From NCBI RefSeq assembly GCF_963678835.1, contig NZ_OY787470.1, positions 744,001 to 808,000 of the forward strand: 64,000 nucleotides of DNA, given 5' to 3'. The DNA is from an uncultured Desulfuromonas sp. (GTDB lineage: Bacteria; Desulfobacterota; Desulfuromonadia; Desulfuromonadales; Desulfuromonadaceae). The notes below the pieces were generated by a model. That model made no database searches. It was not told the DNA's origin and worked only from the letters and a program-made list of their open reading frames with translations. Below, in pieces: positions 8,701 through 17,003 of this stretch; the stretch's first letter is position 1, and each line of letters begins with the position of its first letter. The position numbers were made by a program, and so were the translations under genes.

Positions 8701-10266
8701 ATGGCGGATGAGACCAAAGGAAATATGTTCGCGACAATCAAGGGCTGGCCCCTGTCACGCAAGATCAGCCTGATTGCCGTGACGCTGTTTTCGCTGACGT
8801 TGTTTGCGCTGATCATTATGCAGGCGCGCCATACCGACTACCAGCTGCTCTTTGCCAATTTATCAGAGAATGATGCCTCATCCATTGTGACCTGGTTGAA
8901 GGAGCAGAAGGTTCCTTATGAATTGCGCAGTGGCGGACAGTCGGTGTATGTTCCGGCAGATCGGGTTTACGAAACACGATTAGATCTTGCCGGTGCCGGT
9001 TTGCCGCAAGGCGGTGGTGTTGGATTTGAGATTTTTGACAAACAGAGTCTGGGGATTACCGATTTTGTTCAAAAGGTCAATTATCTGCGAGCCATGCAGG
9101 GGGAACTGTCGCGAACCGTTGCCTCACTGTCGCCGGTGTCTGCAGCCCGGGTGCATCTGGCCTTACCGCAGAAGCGTTTGTTTAAAAGTGAACAGCAGCG
9201 GGTGACCGCATCCATTATTGTCAAATTGGCCCCCGGTCGTACTCTCAAAGAGTCGCAGGTTCAGGGTATTGTCAATCTTGTTGCCGGAAGTGTCGAAGGG
9301 CTAGACTCGGAGTATGTCACCGTGGTGGATGCGGCCGGGAAGGTGTTGTCGAAAAAGCCGGATGAAGGGTTGAGTGGTCCCATGACTCCGGGGATGCTCG
9401 AGTATCAACGCGCCGTTGAGCGGCAGATGGAGAGCCGAGCCCAAGCCATGCTTGATCGCGCCTTGGGGATGGCCAACTCGTTGGTCAAGGTGACGGCGGT
9501 GCTCGATTTTGCCCAGGTGGAAAAGCTTGAAGAGCTATACGATCCCAAAAGTGCCGTGCCGCGCAGTGAGCAGTTGCAGGAACAAAAAGAGGGCAATTCG
9601 ACTGCGGGTGGCGGTGTCCCCGGTGTGCAGGCAAACCTTGGCGACGGCGTCAATACCCCCGGTGGTGGAGGATCCAACAGTACCAGCAGTGCAGAAACCA
9701 CCAACTATGAGATCAGCAAGGTGGTCAATCGGACCGTTGCTCCGGTTGGCACCATCAAGCACCTGTCCGTATCGGTTCTTGTGGCCGATAAGATGACGGA
9801 GGCCGAAGAAGAAGGTGCTGAACCTTCCCTTACGCCGCGTTCGGAACAGGAGTTGCGCACCATTGAAAAAATGGTGCAAAGCGCTTTGGGAATTGATAAA
9901 ACACGCGGTGATCAGCTCAACGTGGTGTCGATGCCGTTTGCCGATGAGTTTTATGAGCAGCCCGAGCTGCCAGAGGCCAGCGTGACGGACCAGTTGTACG
10001 TGTACATGCCGTTGATGAAATATGTTCTCGCCGGCTTGGGAGCATTAGTCATGTATCTGATGCTGGTGCGTCCGGCGCTGAAAACACTGAAATCGGAAGC
10101 GACTGTGCAGCATTTTAAAACGGTTAAGGAGTTGGAAGAGGAGATGGCTGCCGGACGAAGTGCTACGGTAGAACTCGATGCAACAGAGCAGATGCGTCAG
10201 AACATTCTTAAGGCGGAACATTCTCCCTCCCAAGTCATTCGTACCTGGATGACCGATGAAGAGTAG
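8701..10266 (+). CDS. fliF: FliF, MS-ring protein
   Basis: This 521-residue inner-membrane protein has a TM segment at about 23-41, the YscJ/FliF ring-building region (about 45-230, with VYVPADRVYETRLDLAGAGL and ARVHLALP), a Gly/Ser/Thr-rich middle region (about 300-330), a second TM at about 438-458 and a cytosolic C-terminus that binds FliG. It forms the membrane ring on which the motor and export gate assemble. The length is slightly below that of enteric FliF but normal for this group. It ends in TAG just before the duplicated fliG start. Confidence 0.97.
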   Translation: MADETKGNMFATIKGWPLSRKISLIAVTLFSLTLFALIIMQARHTDYQLLFANLSENDASSIVTWLKEQKVPYELRSGGQSVYVPADRVYETRLDLAGAGLPQGGGVGFEIFDKQSLGITDFVQKVNYLRAMQGELSRTVASLSPVSAARVHLALPQKRLFKSEQQRVTASIIVKLAPGRTLKESQVQGIVNLVAGSVEGLDSEYVTVVDAAGKVLSKKPDEGLSGPMTPGMLEYQRAVERQMESRAQAMLDRALGMANSLVKVTAVLDFAQVEKLEELYDPKSAVPRSEQLQEQKEGNSTAGGGVPGVQANLGDGVNTPGGGGSNSTSSAETTNYEISKVVNRTVAPVGTIKHLSVSVLVADKMTEAEEEGAEPSLTPRSEQELRTIEKMVQSALGIDKTRGDQLNVVSMPFADEFYEQPELPEASVTDQLYVYMPLMKYVLAGLGALVMYLMLVRPALKTLKSEATVQHFKTVKELEEEMAAGRSATVELDATEQMRQNILKAEHSPSQVIRTWMTDEE

Positions 10267-10271
10267 CAATC

Positions 10272-10322
10272 ATGAGTATGGAAGAACTGCAATTTAACCG
10301 CATGACCGGCGTGGGAAAATGA
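10272..10322 (+). CDS. Mini-ORF copied from the start of fliG
   Basis: This 16-codon frame encodes MSMEELQFNRMTGVGK, almost the same as the first residues of FliG. It has a GAAGAG ribosome site at 10258-10263, inside the end of fliF. Its stop overlaps the fliG start by 4 bases, the arrangement used for translational coupling. It may be a non-functional duplication scar, or it may deliver ribosomes to fliG. The peptide itself is unlikely to have a role. Confidence 0.5.
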   Translation: MSMEELQFNRMTGVGK

Positions 10323-10365
10323 GTATGGAAGAACTGCAATTTAACCGTATGAGCGGCGTGGAAAA
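10272..10365 (+). repeat. 47-bp tandem duplication of the fliG 5' end
   Basis: Bases 10272-10318 and 10319-10365 are near-identical direct repeats, 44 of 47 matching. Both begin ATGAGTATGGAAGAACTGCA. Because 47 is not a multiple of 3, the first copy ends in a TGA that overlaps the ATG of the second copy (ATGA at 10319-10322). Confidence 0.95.
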
Positions 10366-11338
10366 AGCGGCGGTGCTGTTGATGTGTCTGGGAGAGTCGG
10401 CAACGGCAAAAGTTTTTTCAGAAATGGAAGAGAATGAGATTCGCATGCTGACTCGGGTGATGATTAATATCGATCATATTCCGGCAGATCTGGCCAATGA
10501 TGTCATGGCTGAATTCCATCAGGCCCAAAAGCGTAATCCCGGCATGTATATCAAGAGTGAAGAGTTTGTCCGCAATGCCATTGCCGGCAGCGGTGATGAA
10601 CATGGCGACCAGTTGGTCAGTGAGATTCTCAGCGGTGTGGAATCGCGCCCACTGGAGACCATTGCCACCATGCAGCCGCGTATGGTGGCAAGTCTGCTTG
10701 AAAATGAACACCCTCAGACCGTGGCGCTGATTCTTTCCACCCAACGTTCTGACCATACCGGCAAGGTGTTGAGCTTTATTCCTGACGACTTAGCCGGTGA
10801 TGTTATGTATCGCATTGCCAAAATCGAAAAGGTTATGCCGGAAGTTCTTGCCCAGATTGAAGAGGCGCTGCGCCGTGAGATTGGTGGTGTCAGTAAAAAA
10901 GAACAGCAAGAGGTCGGCGGTGTCGACAAAGTGGTTGATATTCTCGGCCGTATGGAAAAAGGCTCAGACCGCAAAATTGTTGACAGCATTGAGATGACGG
11001 ATCCGGAGCTGGCTGAGTCGATCCGCAAGAAAATGTTTACCTTCAGTGATCTGGTCAATATTGATAACCGTGCGATGCAGATGATTCTGCGAGAAATTAA
11101 CAACGATACCCTGACTCTGGCATTGAAAACCGCCACCGATGATCTCAAGAATAAGATTTTCTCCAATATTTCCAACCGGGCAGCCGAGATGATTCAGGAA
11201 GACCTTGAAGCGATGGGACCGGTTCGCCTCTCCGATGTCGAAGCAATGCAGCAGACCATTGTCAAGCTGGCACTGAAGCTCGAAGAGGAGGGACAGATTG
11301 TGATCCCGGGACGCGGAGCCGGCGATGTCCTGGTCTAA
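10319..11338 (+). CDS. fliG: FliG, motor switch protein
   Basis: The 339-residue protein has the N-terminal FliF-binding domain, the middle domain with the EHPQ motif (about 129-132, NEHPQTVALILS) and the C-terminal torque domain, whose charged helix includes SDLVNIDNRAMQMILREI. FliG couples the MotA/B stators to the C-ring rotor. Translation appears to start in the second copy of a 47-bp duplication, since only that copy is in frame with the gene. It overlaps fliH by 14 bp. Confidence 0.97.
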   Translation: MSMEELQFNRMSGVEKAAVLLMCLGESATAKVFSEMEENEIRMLTRVMINIDHIPADLANDVMAEFHQAQKRNPGMYIKSEEFVRNAIAGSGDEHGDQLVSEILSGVESRPLETIATMQPRMVASLLENEHPQTVALILSTQRSDHTGKVLSFIPDDLAGDVMYRIAKIEKVMPEVLAQIEEALRREIGGVSKKEQQEVGGVDKVVDILGRMEKGSDRKIVDSIEMTDPELAESIRKKMFTFSDLVNIDNRAMQMILREINNDTLTLALKTATDDLKNKIFSNISNRAAEMIQEDLEAMGPVRLSDVEAMQQTIVKLALKLEEEGQIVIPGRGAGDVLV

Positions 11339-12023
11339 AATTATCCGAGATACTCAGGTGAAGTGCCAATGTGTTGCCATGGCGGACCTCAGTGAGGTGA
11401 CGCGGGCGAACAAGGGCAGTTTCACTGTTACCGAATGCCCTCAGGAAACCGTGGTGGTGGAGACGCAGGCCTCCGCCTCGGGACAATCGGCAGCGCCGGT
11501 TGACGCGGCCCCTGCTGTTGATGTCGAAGCGATTCGCCAGGAAGGTTATGTTGAAGGCAAGCAGGCCGGTCTTGATGAAGCCAATGCCCAGTTATCCAAG
11601 GCGACAAAGGCCCTGGCTGAGGCGTGTCGTCAGCTCAATGGACAACGTCAGAAAATGCTTGATGGCAGTCGTGAAGACATGTTGCGAATTGTTCTGGCCA
11701 TTGCCGAGCGGGTTGTGCTGACGGAGTTGTCGGCCCATCGCGAGGCCATTAACCGTACCATTCAGCAGGCGATTCAGGCAGCGGTGAATGCTGAGGAGTT
11801 TCATATCAAGATCAATCCGGCTGACATGGAGGTTGTCCAAGAGCACAAGCCGCTGTTTATTGCCAGCCTGACCGGGTTAACCAATATTGAGTTTGTCGCT
11901 GATCCTTCCGTGACTGCTGGTGGCTGTATCCTGGAATCACCGGTTGGTCGCGTCGATGCGACCATTGAAGCCCAAATGGAGGAAATTGTTCAAACCCTGC
12001 GTGAGGCTATCAGCGGAGAGTAA
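11325..12023 (+). CDS. fliH: FliH, regulator of the export ATPase
   Basis: This 232-residue protein has a variable Ala/Glu/Gln-rich N-terminus and a coiled-coil middle (about 65-110). Its C-terminal FliH/V-ATPase-E-like domain includes LRIVLAIAERVVLTEL, INPADMEVVQEHK and GGCILESPVGRVDATIEAQM. FliH binds FliI and links it to the C-ring. It lies between fliG (14-bp overlap) and fliI (immediately adjacent), the conserved order. Confidence 0.93.
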   Translation: MSWSKIIRDTQVKCQCVAMADLSEVTRANKGSFTVTECPQETVVVETQASASGQSAAPVDAAPAVDVEAIRQEGYVEGKQAGLDEANAQLSKATKALAEACRQLNGQRQKMLDGSREDMLRIVLAIAERVVLTELSAHREAINRTIQQAIQAAVNAEEFHIKINPADMEVVQEHKPLFIASLTGLTNIEFVADPSVTAGGCILESPVGRVDATIEAQMEEIVQTLREAISGE

Positions 12024-13352
12024 ATGTCCGAAGTTGAAGCACGAATCAGAGCCTGTAAAACCCTGCGGGTGTGGGGGAAGGTCACTAAAATTGTTGGTTT
12101 GGTGATTGAGGGCTATTGTCCTTCGGCTTCAGTGGGGACGCTATGCGAAGTTGTGCCACTGTCGGGTAGCGAGCCCATTGCTGCAGAAGTTGTCGGCTTT
12201 CGTGATGGTCTGGCTTTGCTGATGCCGTTAGGGGAGTTGCGCGGTTTGGGGCCGGGCAGTCTGATCCGCGTGCTGCGCACCAGTGCGACCATGCCGGTGG
12301 GCGATGCCATGCTTGGGCGTGTGGTTGATGCCATGGGCCACGCCATCGACGGTTTGCCCAACCCGGTTCTCGATCAGGAGATGCCGGTCTACTCGTTGCC
12401 GCCAGGGCCAATGCAGCGTAAGAAGATCTCAGAACCTCTCGATCTCGGAGTGCGGGCGATCAATGGACTGCTTACCTGTGGGCGTGGTCAGAGGATGGGG
12501 ATCATGGCGGGTTCCGGTGTTGGTAAAAGTGTGCTTCTCGGGACCATGGCCAAGCACTCTCAGTCAGATATTAATGTTATTGCGCTGATTGGTGAGCGTG
12601 GGCGTGAGGTGCGTGAGTTTATCGAGCGCGATCTCGGTGAAGAGGGCCTGGCGCGCTCCGTCGTGCTTGTAGCGACCTCCGATCAGTCGCCACTGCTGCG
12701 GATGCGTGGTGCCTTTGTCGCCACCACCCTGGCGGAATATTTTTGTCAGCAGGGACACAATGTGCTGTTGATGATGGACTCGGTGACCCGTTTTGCTATG
12801 GCCATGCGTGAAGTGGGGCTGGCGATCGGTGAACCGCCAACCACCAAAGGTTATACCCCGTCAGTCTTTGCGACGTTGCCGAAGCTCTTGGAACGTGCCG
12901 GAAGTTTTAAGGAACAGGGCAGTATTACCGGCCTGTACACCGTTCTGGTTGAAGGGGACGATATGAATGAGCCCATTGCCGACTCGGTGCGTTCCATTCT
13001 TGACGGTCATATTGTGTTGTCGCGTGACCTGGCGGCGAAAAACCACTACCCCTGTATCGATATTCTCCACTCCGCCAGTCGTGTCATGCGCGACATTGTT
13101 GATCCTGAACACGTGCAAAGTGCTGCCCAGGTTCGCGAGATTCTGGCGACCCACAAAGAAGCCGAAGATCTGATCAATATTGGTGCCTACGTTGCCGGCA
13201 GCAACCCGAAGATTGATTACGCCATTTCACGCATTGACGCGGTCAATGATTTTTTGCGTCAGGGTATGGATGAACGCGATGATTTGGTCGGCACCGTCGA
13301 AGCGATGACCCAACTGGTCCTTGATCGGCGGGGCACGCATCGCGATGAGTAG
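12024..13352 (+). CDS. fliI: FliI, flagellar export ATPase
   Basis: This 442-residue F1-beta-like ATPase has a Walker A motif at about 162-169 (GSGVGKSV) and a Walker B strand at about 245-250 (VLLMMD). It also has the family signature GEPPTTKGYTPSVFATLPKLLERAG. It is the cytosolic energiser of flagellar type III export. It starts directly after the fliH stop and carries the ERGREVREF motif. Its length and motifs are normal. Confidence 0.98.
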   Translation: MSEVEARIRACKTLRVWGKVTKIVGLVIEGYCPSASVGTLCEVVPLSGSEPIAAEVVGFRDGLALLMPLGELRGLGPGSLIRVLRTSATMPVGDAMLGRVVDAMGHAIDGLPNPVLDQEMPVYSLPPGPMQRKKISEPLDLGVRAINGLLTCGRGQRMGIMAGSGVGKSVLLGTMAKHSQSDINVIALIGERGREVREFIERDLGEEGLARSVVLVATSDQSPLLRMRGAFVATTLAEYFCQQGHNVLLMMDSVTRFAMAMREVGLAIGEPPTTKGYTPSVFATLPKLLERAGSFKEQGSITGLYTVLVEGDDMNEPIADSVRSILDGHIVLSRDLAAKNHYPCIDILHSASRVMRDIVDPEHVQSAAQVREILATHKEAEDLINIGAYVAGSNPKIDYAISRIDAVNDFLRQGMDERDDLVGTVEAMTQLVLDRRGTHRDE

Positions 13353-13511
13353 GCGGTTACTGTCCTGCTGCAGCAAAAAATTCTCAGAAAATATGTGAAC
13401 CTCCCGAACGCACCAAATTCTACTTATTATTCCTGATCCTGCAACCGAAGAGAAGCACTAGTGGTTGCTTTTTCGGTCTGTTCAGCCGCGATCTCTTTAC
13501 TGGAAAAAATT

Positions 13512-13952
13512 ATGAAACCTTTCAAGCTTCAGGTTGTCCTGGATCATCGCCAACGCCTTGTTGATCAGGCCCGCCAACACCTGGCAAAAGCGCTTCAGGA
13601 TGAGACGAACGCTGTCGATGCCGTGACGGAGTGTCGCCAGAACCTTGACCAGGTTGCACAGGAGTATGAACAACGTCAGCAGCAAGGCATGTTGGCTCAT
13701 GAATTCATGCTCTACGAAAACCAGCTTAATCACCAGCGTGAGCGCTTGGAGCGGCTGGAGGAGCAGGTGGTCATGGCTCGGCAGCATACGTTGACATGCC
13801 GTAAAGCCCTTGAAGAGGCGGGGCGTGAAAAAAAATTGCTCGAAAAGGTCAAGGAAAAGCAACAACGAGCCGAAATAAAAGAACAGAAACGACGTGAGAT
13901 GGCGGAGATTGATGAAATTGCCATTATGTTTCGAGATGAGGATGAGTCATGA
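13512..13952 (+). CDS. fliJ: FliJ, export chaperone/ATPase central stalk
   Basis: This is a highly charged, Gln/Glu/Arg-rich coiled-coil protein of 146 residues beginning MKPFKLQVVLDHRQRL, the usual FliJ start. FliJ acts as the stalk inside the FliI hexamer and contacts FlhA. The ATG at 13512 is chosen over an upstream frame opening at 13461 because the family sequence begins there. It overlaps the next gene by 4 bp (ATGA). The roughly 160 bp separating it from fliI hold no recognisable element. Confidence 0.85.
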   Translation: MKPFKLQVVLDHRQRLVDQARQHLAKALQDETNAVDAVTECRQNLDQVAQEYEQRQQQGMLAHEFMLYENQLNHQRERLERLEEQVVMARQHTLTCRKALEEAGREKKLLEKVKEKQQRAEIKEQKRREMAEIDEIAIMFRDEDES

Positions 13953-14452
13953 AAAAAAGTTTTTTCGTTGTGCTGGTGCTGCTGGTACTGGTTTCCGGTG
14001 TCCGATTCAGTTCTGCGGTCGATGATTTTCAGGATCTGGACACTGAAATCGGTTCAGTGGAAGAGCGTCGTCTGATTGTCCAGCTCAATGAACAGCGCAA
14101 GCGGAACGAAGAGCAACTCAAGGAAATTGAACAAAAAAAAATAGAACTAAACCTGTTGCGTAGCGAAGTCGATAAGAAACTCGACGATTTGAATGTCCTT
14201 CGTCGCCAGGTTGAGCAACTTCTGGAGAAAAAAGATGCTCGCGAGTTGGCAAAGATTGCCGAACTCAGCCAGATGTACAACAAGATGGATTCGGCACAAG
14301 CCGCGCGGATTATTCAGGAGCTTGATCGGGAGTTGGCGATTGGCATTCTCGGCGGCATGAAGGCAAAAAGTGCCGGAAAAGTCCTGGCAAATATCGGCGG
14401 TGAAAAAGCAGCACGGTTAAGCGCTGCCTATGCCACCCTAAAAGAAGATTGA
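13949..14452 (+). CDS. MotE-like periplasmic coiled-coil protein
   Basis: This 167-residue protein has an N-terminal signal or TM segment (about 4-24), a long charged coiled coil (about 40-105) and a C-terminal helical domain (KIAELSQMYNKMDSAQAARIIQELDRELAIGILGGMKAKSAGKVL). That domain resembles the MgtE N-domain/FliG-like fold seen in MotE. MotE-like proteins are found in flagellar operons of alpha- and deltaproteobacteria and are thought to help stator or scaffold proteins fold in the periplasm. It overlaps fliJ by 4 bp. The role in this organism is inferred. Confidence 0.75.
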   Translation: MKKSFFVVLVLLVLVSGVRFSSAVDDFQDLDTEIGSVEERRLIVQLNEQRKRNEEQLKEIEQKKIELNLLRSEVDKKLDDLNVLRRQVEQLLEKKDARELAKIAELSQMYNKMDSAQAARIIQELDRELAIGILGGMKAKSAGKVLANIGGEKAARLSAAYATLKED

Positions 14453-14492
14453 TTGGCTGATCTCAGCCTGAGGCACCCATGGACGGGTCGCC

Positions 14493-14526
14493 AAAATCAA
14501 GGTGCATGATGCTTCCCCTTGATTTT
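14493..14526. repeat. 10-bp inverted repeat between motE-like gene and fliK
   Basis: The arms AAAATCAAGG (14493-14502) and CCTTGATTTT (14517-14526) are perfectly complementary. The stem is AT-rich and ends in TTTT, so it could be a weak terminator or a processing site inside the operon. Confidence 0.4.
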
Positions 14527-14616
14527 GACAGCAGGATGACAACGTGATCCTGCACTGTTAAATGCAGCTCCGGATGAGCCGTGTTTGACGCCCAGATAAC
14601 TTTCAGGAGGAGTTGA

Positions 14617-16218
14617 ATGCAAACTCTACCGATTGCGACCCAGGCAGTGGCCTCAAAGTCGACCTCGACGCGAACCGGTAACTCCGGCTCCGACACCCGT
14701 GACTTTCTGCCCACCCTGAATAAAGCTGAAGCAAAAAACGCCACTCGCACAGAGCCGAGTGAGTCCCGCCGCTCTGCGCCGGAAACCACGTCACGACATG
14801 ACGCCAAATCACAGCGCCGTAGCCAAGACCACGAAGCGCGCCAAGCTCAGCGTGATCAGGATGCCGACACTGCGGTGTCGGAAGATGTTGCATCCAAGGT
14901 TGATGAACAGCAGGAAACAGCTCAAGTTTCAGAGGGACAGGAAGCGGGTTCAGAAGAGCTTGCGGATAAAGATGCTGTCGACGATACCCTGAACGCGATT
15001 GCCGCCACTCCTGATGCCGAAGCTTTGCCCGCCGAAGAGATCGTGGCTGCAGAGGGTGGTCAGGATGAGGGCGTTGTTGCCGATGCTGACGTGGCTGCAG
15101 AGACCTCGGCTGACGAGCTTGCTGCCGAACTGGTTGGACCGCGTGTTCATGAAGAACGTCAGCCGCAGGCTGCTGGTCTGAATCGTACGGCTGAGACCAA
15201 AACGGTCCAGACGGTGCAAGGAGCGTCAGATCCCAGCGCTGCGGACGGCGAGTCTCTTGATGAGGTCCAACTGGCCCAGAAAATCAAAGAACAGTTGGTC
15301 CAGCCAGCCTCCATTAAAGCCGAATCCGTCCAGGTTGCGGCGCAAACCATGGATCAACCCAAAAATATCAACCAGGTTCAGGTGGAAGAGGTTGACGGTG
15401 TTGCCGGCCTGAATCCAGAGGGGGAAGATGCTACCGGTAAGATTACCGATCCCCGCTTTGCCAGTCTACTCAATCGGCAAGATGTCGAGACCGTGCTTCG
15501 ACAGCGCCAAACTCCGGCTCAGGTCGCGGCCAATCCGAATGGTCTATCCGCGAATGGCGGTGAGAAGGTCGCTGAGACCATGCTCAATGCAACAACCGGT
15601 GATAATGAGGCCACTGTGGAAATGGCACCCGCCAAGACGAATGTTGCCGTAGACGCGCTATTGCAGCGTGCTGCCGGTGACGCGACCCCACAGACAGACT
15701 CTCACCAGGCGGTGGCACATACGGCCCAGCAACAGGCTCCTTCAGCGACATCGTCCACATTTGCCCCAGGGCAGCGCCCAGCAGTGAATGTGCCGGACAG
15801 TCATATTGTGAATCAGACCGTTGAGCACCTGTCGATTCATGCTCGCGGTGAAAGCAGCAGCGTTACAGTGAGATTGCATCCTGAAGAACTCGGCGAGCTG
15901 CAGTTGCGCATGGTCATGGAAGGCGATCAGCTTAAGGTTCATCTTCATGCCCAGAGTCAGCAGGTTCAGGACGTTCTTGAGCGCAACTTTCCGCGGCTTC
16001 GCGATGCTCTGCAGGACCAGGGGGTGACCGTTGAAGACTTTCAGGTCAGTGTCGATTCAGGCGGCGCTCAGCAACAACAATCGTTTAGTCAGCAAGGCCA
16101 CAACAGTGGCCAAGGCCCCGTTGCCGTCACCATGGATGCGGATATGATGGCTCAGGTTGCCGAAGTCGTGCCTGGAGCGGCCATCGACTCCAGCCCAGGA
16201 ATTAGTGTGCGGATTTGA
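14617..16218 (+). CDS. fliK: FliK, hook-length control protein
   Basis: This 533-residue protein has a long, low-complexity acidic/Ala/Gln N-terminal region (about 1-400) that would act as the molecular ruler. Its compact C-terminal hook-length domain spans about 405-490 (VTVRLHPEELGELQLRMV, LERNFPRLRDALQDQG). FliK is secreted during hook growth and triggers FlhB to switch export specificity. An AGGAGG site lies 6-7 nt before the ATG. A second FliK-like gene occurs at 58025. Confidence 0.93.
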   Translation: MQTLPIATQAVASKSTSTRTGNSGSDTRDFLPTLNKAEAKNATRTEPSESRRSAPETTSRHDAKSQRRSQDHEARQAQRDQDADTAVSEDVASKVDEQQETAQVSEGQEAGSEELADKDAVDDTLNAIAATPDAEALPAEEIVAAEGGQDEGVVADADVAAETSADELAAELVGPRVHEERQPQAAGLNRTAETKTVQTVQGASDPSAADGESLDEVQLAQKIKEQLVQPASIKAESVQVAAQTMDQPKNINQVQVEEVDGVAGLNPEGEDATGKITDPRFASLLNRQDVETVLRQRQTPAQVAANPNGLSANGGEKVAETMLNATTGDNEATVEMAPAKTNVAVDALLQRAAGDATPQTDSHQAVAHTAQQQAPSATSSTFAPGQRPAVNVPDSHIVNQTVEHLSIHARGESSSVTVRLHPEELGELQLRMVMEGDQLKVHLHAQSQQVQDVLERNFPRLRDALQDQGVTVEDFQVSVDSGGAQQQQSFSQQGHNSGQGPVAVTMDADMMAQVAEVVPGAAIDSSPGISVRI

Positions 16219-16232
16219 TCCGCAGGAGGTGA

Positions 16233-16904
16233 ATGATGGCAGAAGTTGGTAGTACAAATTCAACATCCTCATCCAATGCCCAGCTCAGCTCGGCATTGTC
16301 GACAGGAGCCAATGCCATGGGGAAAGAAGACTTTCTGACCCTGATGGTGGAGCAACTGAAAAACCAGGATCCGATGAATCCGTCGGATGCCACAGAGTTT
16401 ACCGCCCAGTTGGCGCAGTTTAGTTCGTTGGAACAGTTGTTCAACGTTAATGACAATCTCGAGAGTATGGGCAATACCTCCGCCGAGGTGCAACGCCTGT
16501 CTGCTTTGGCTCTGATCGGTACCGATGTGGTGACTGCGTCTTCAGAATTTGAATATTCCGGAGGTGAGGTTTTGTTCGGTTACGAACTAGATGCTCCGGC
16601 GACGGAAGGTAGCTTGTATATTCGCAACCAAGACGGAAGTACTGTCGCAACCTATTCATTGACTGATCTGGATACTGGTCGTCATTACCTTGGTTGGGAT
16701 GGGACTGATGATAATGGTAAACCTCTGCCCGATGGCAAATACACGCTGGGAATTTCGGCCTTTGATGGTGACGATGCCGTGGCATCAACAGCCATGATTC
16801 GCAGCCGCGTTGTCGGGGTCGACCTAGTCGAAGGAGCGGATGTTTTGGTAACTACCTCCGGTGAATTCAGCTTGGGGGAAGTGGAAAGTGTCCGCGGGAT
16901 TTGA
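16233..16904 (+). CDS. flgD: FlgD, hook-capping protein
   Basis: This 223-residue protein carries the FlgD N-terminal signature (GKEDFLTLMVEQLKNQDPMNP, about residues 30-50) and a FlgD Ig-like domain (about 110-170, with WDGTDDNGKPLPDGKY). FlgD caps the growing hook and is needed for addition of FlgE subunits. A GCAGGAGG site precedes the start; the first or second Met (16233/16236) could be used. It sits between fliK and flgE, as is usual. Confidence 0.95.
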   Translation: MMAEVGSTNSTSSSNAQLSSALSTGANAMGKEDFLTLMVEQLKNQDPMNPSDATEFTAQLAQFSSLEQLFNVNDNLESMGNTSAEVQRLSALALIGTDVVTASSEFEYSGGEVLFGYELDAPATEGSLYIRNQDGSTVATYSLTDLDTGRHYLGWDGTDDNGKPLPDGKYTLGISAFDGDDAVASTAMIRSRVVGVDLVEGADVLVTTSGEFSLGEVESVRGI

Positions 16905-16965
16905 TCGCTTTAACCTTTGTATTTTTAACATAATAACCGGGCCGGTCCTCGTGTAGGGGGTCCGA

Positions 16966-16990
16966 GAATCGCTGCTGTCTGTGGCGATTC
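16966..16990 (+). promoter_or_regulatory. Leader hairpin just before flgE ribosome site
   Basis: GAATCGC (16966-16972) pairs with GCGATTC (16984-16990) around an 11-nt loop. The hairpin ends just before the GGGAGG ribosome site of flgE. It could tune flgE translation or mRNA stability. No regulator can be assigned. Confidence 0.35.
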
Positions 16991-17003
16991 AAGGGAGGAA
17001 AGT

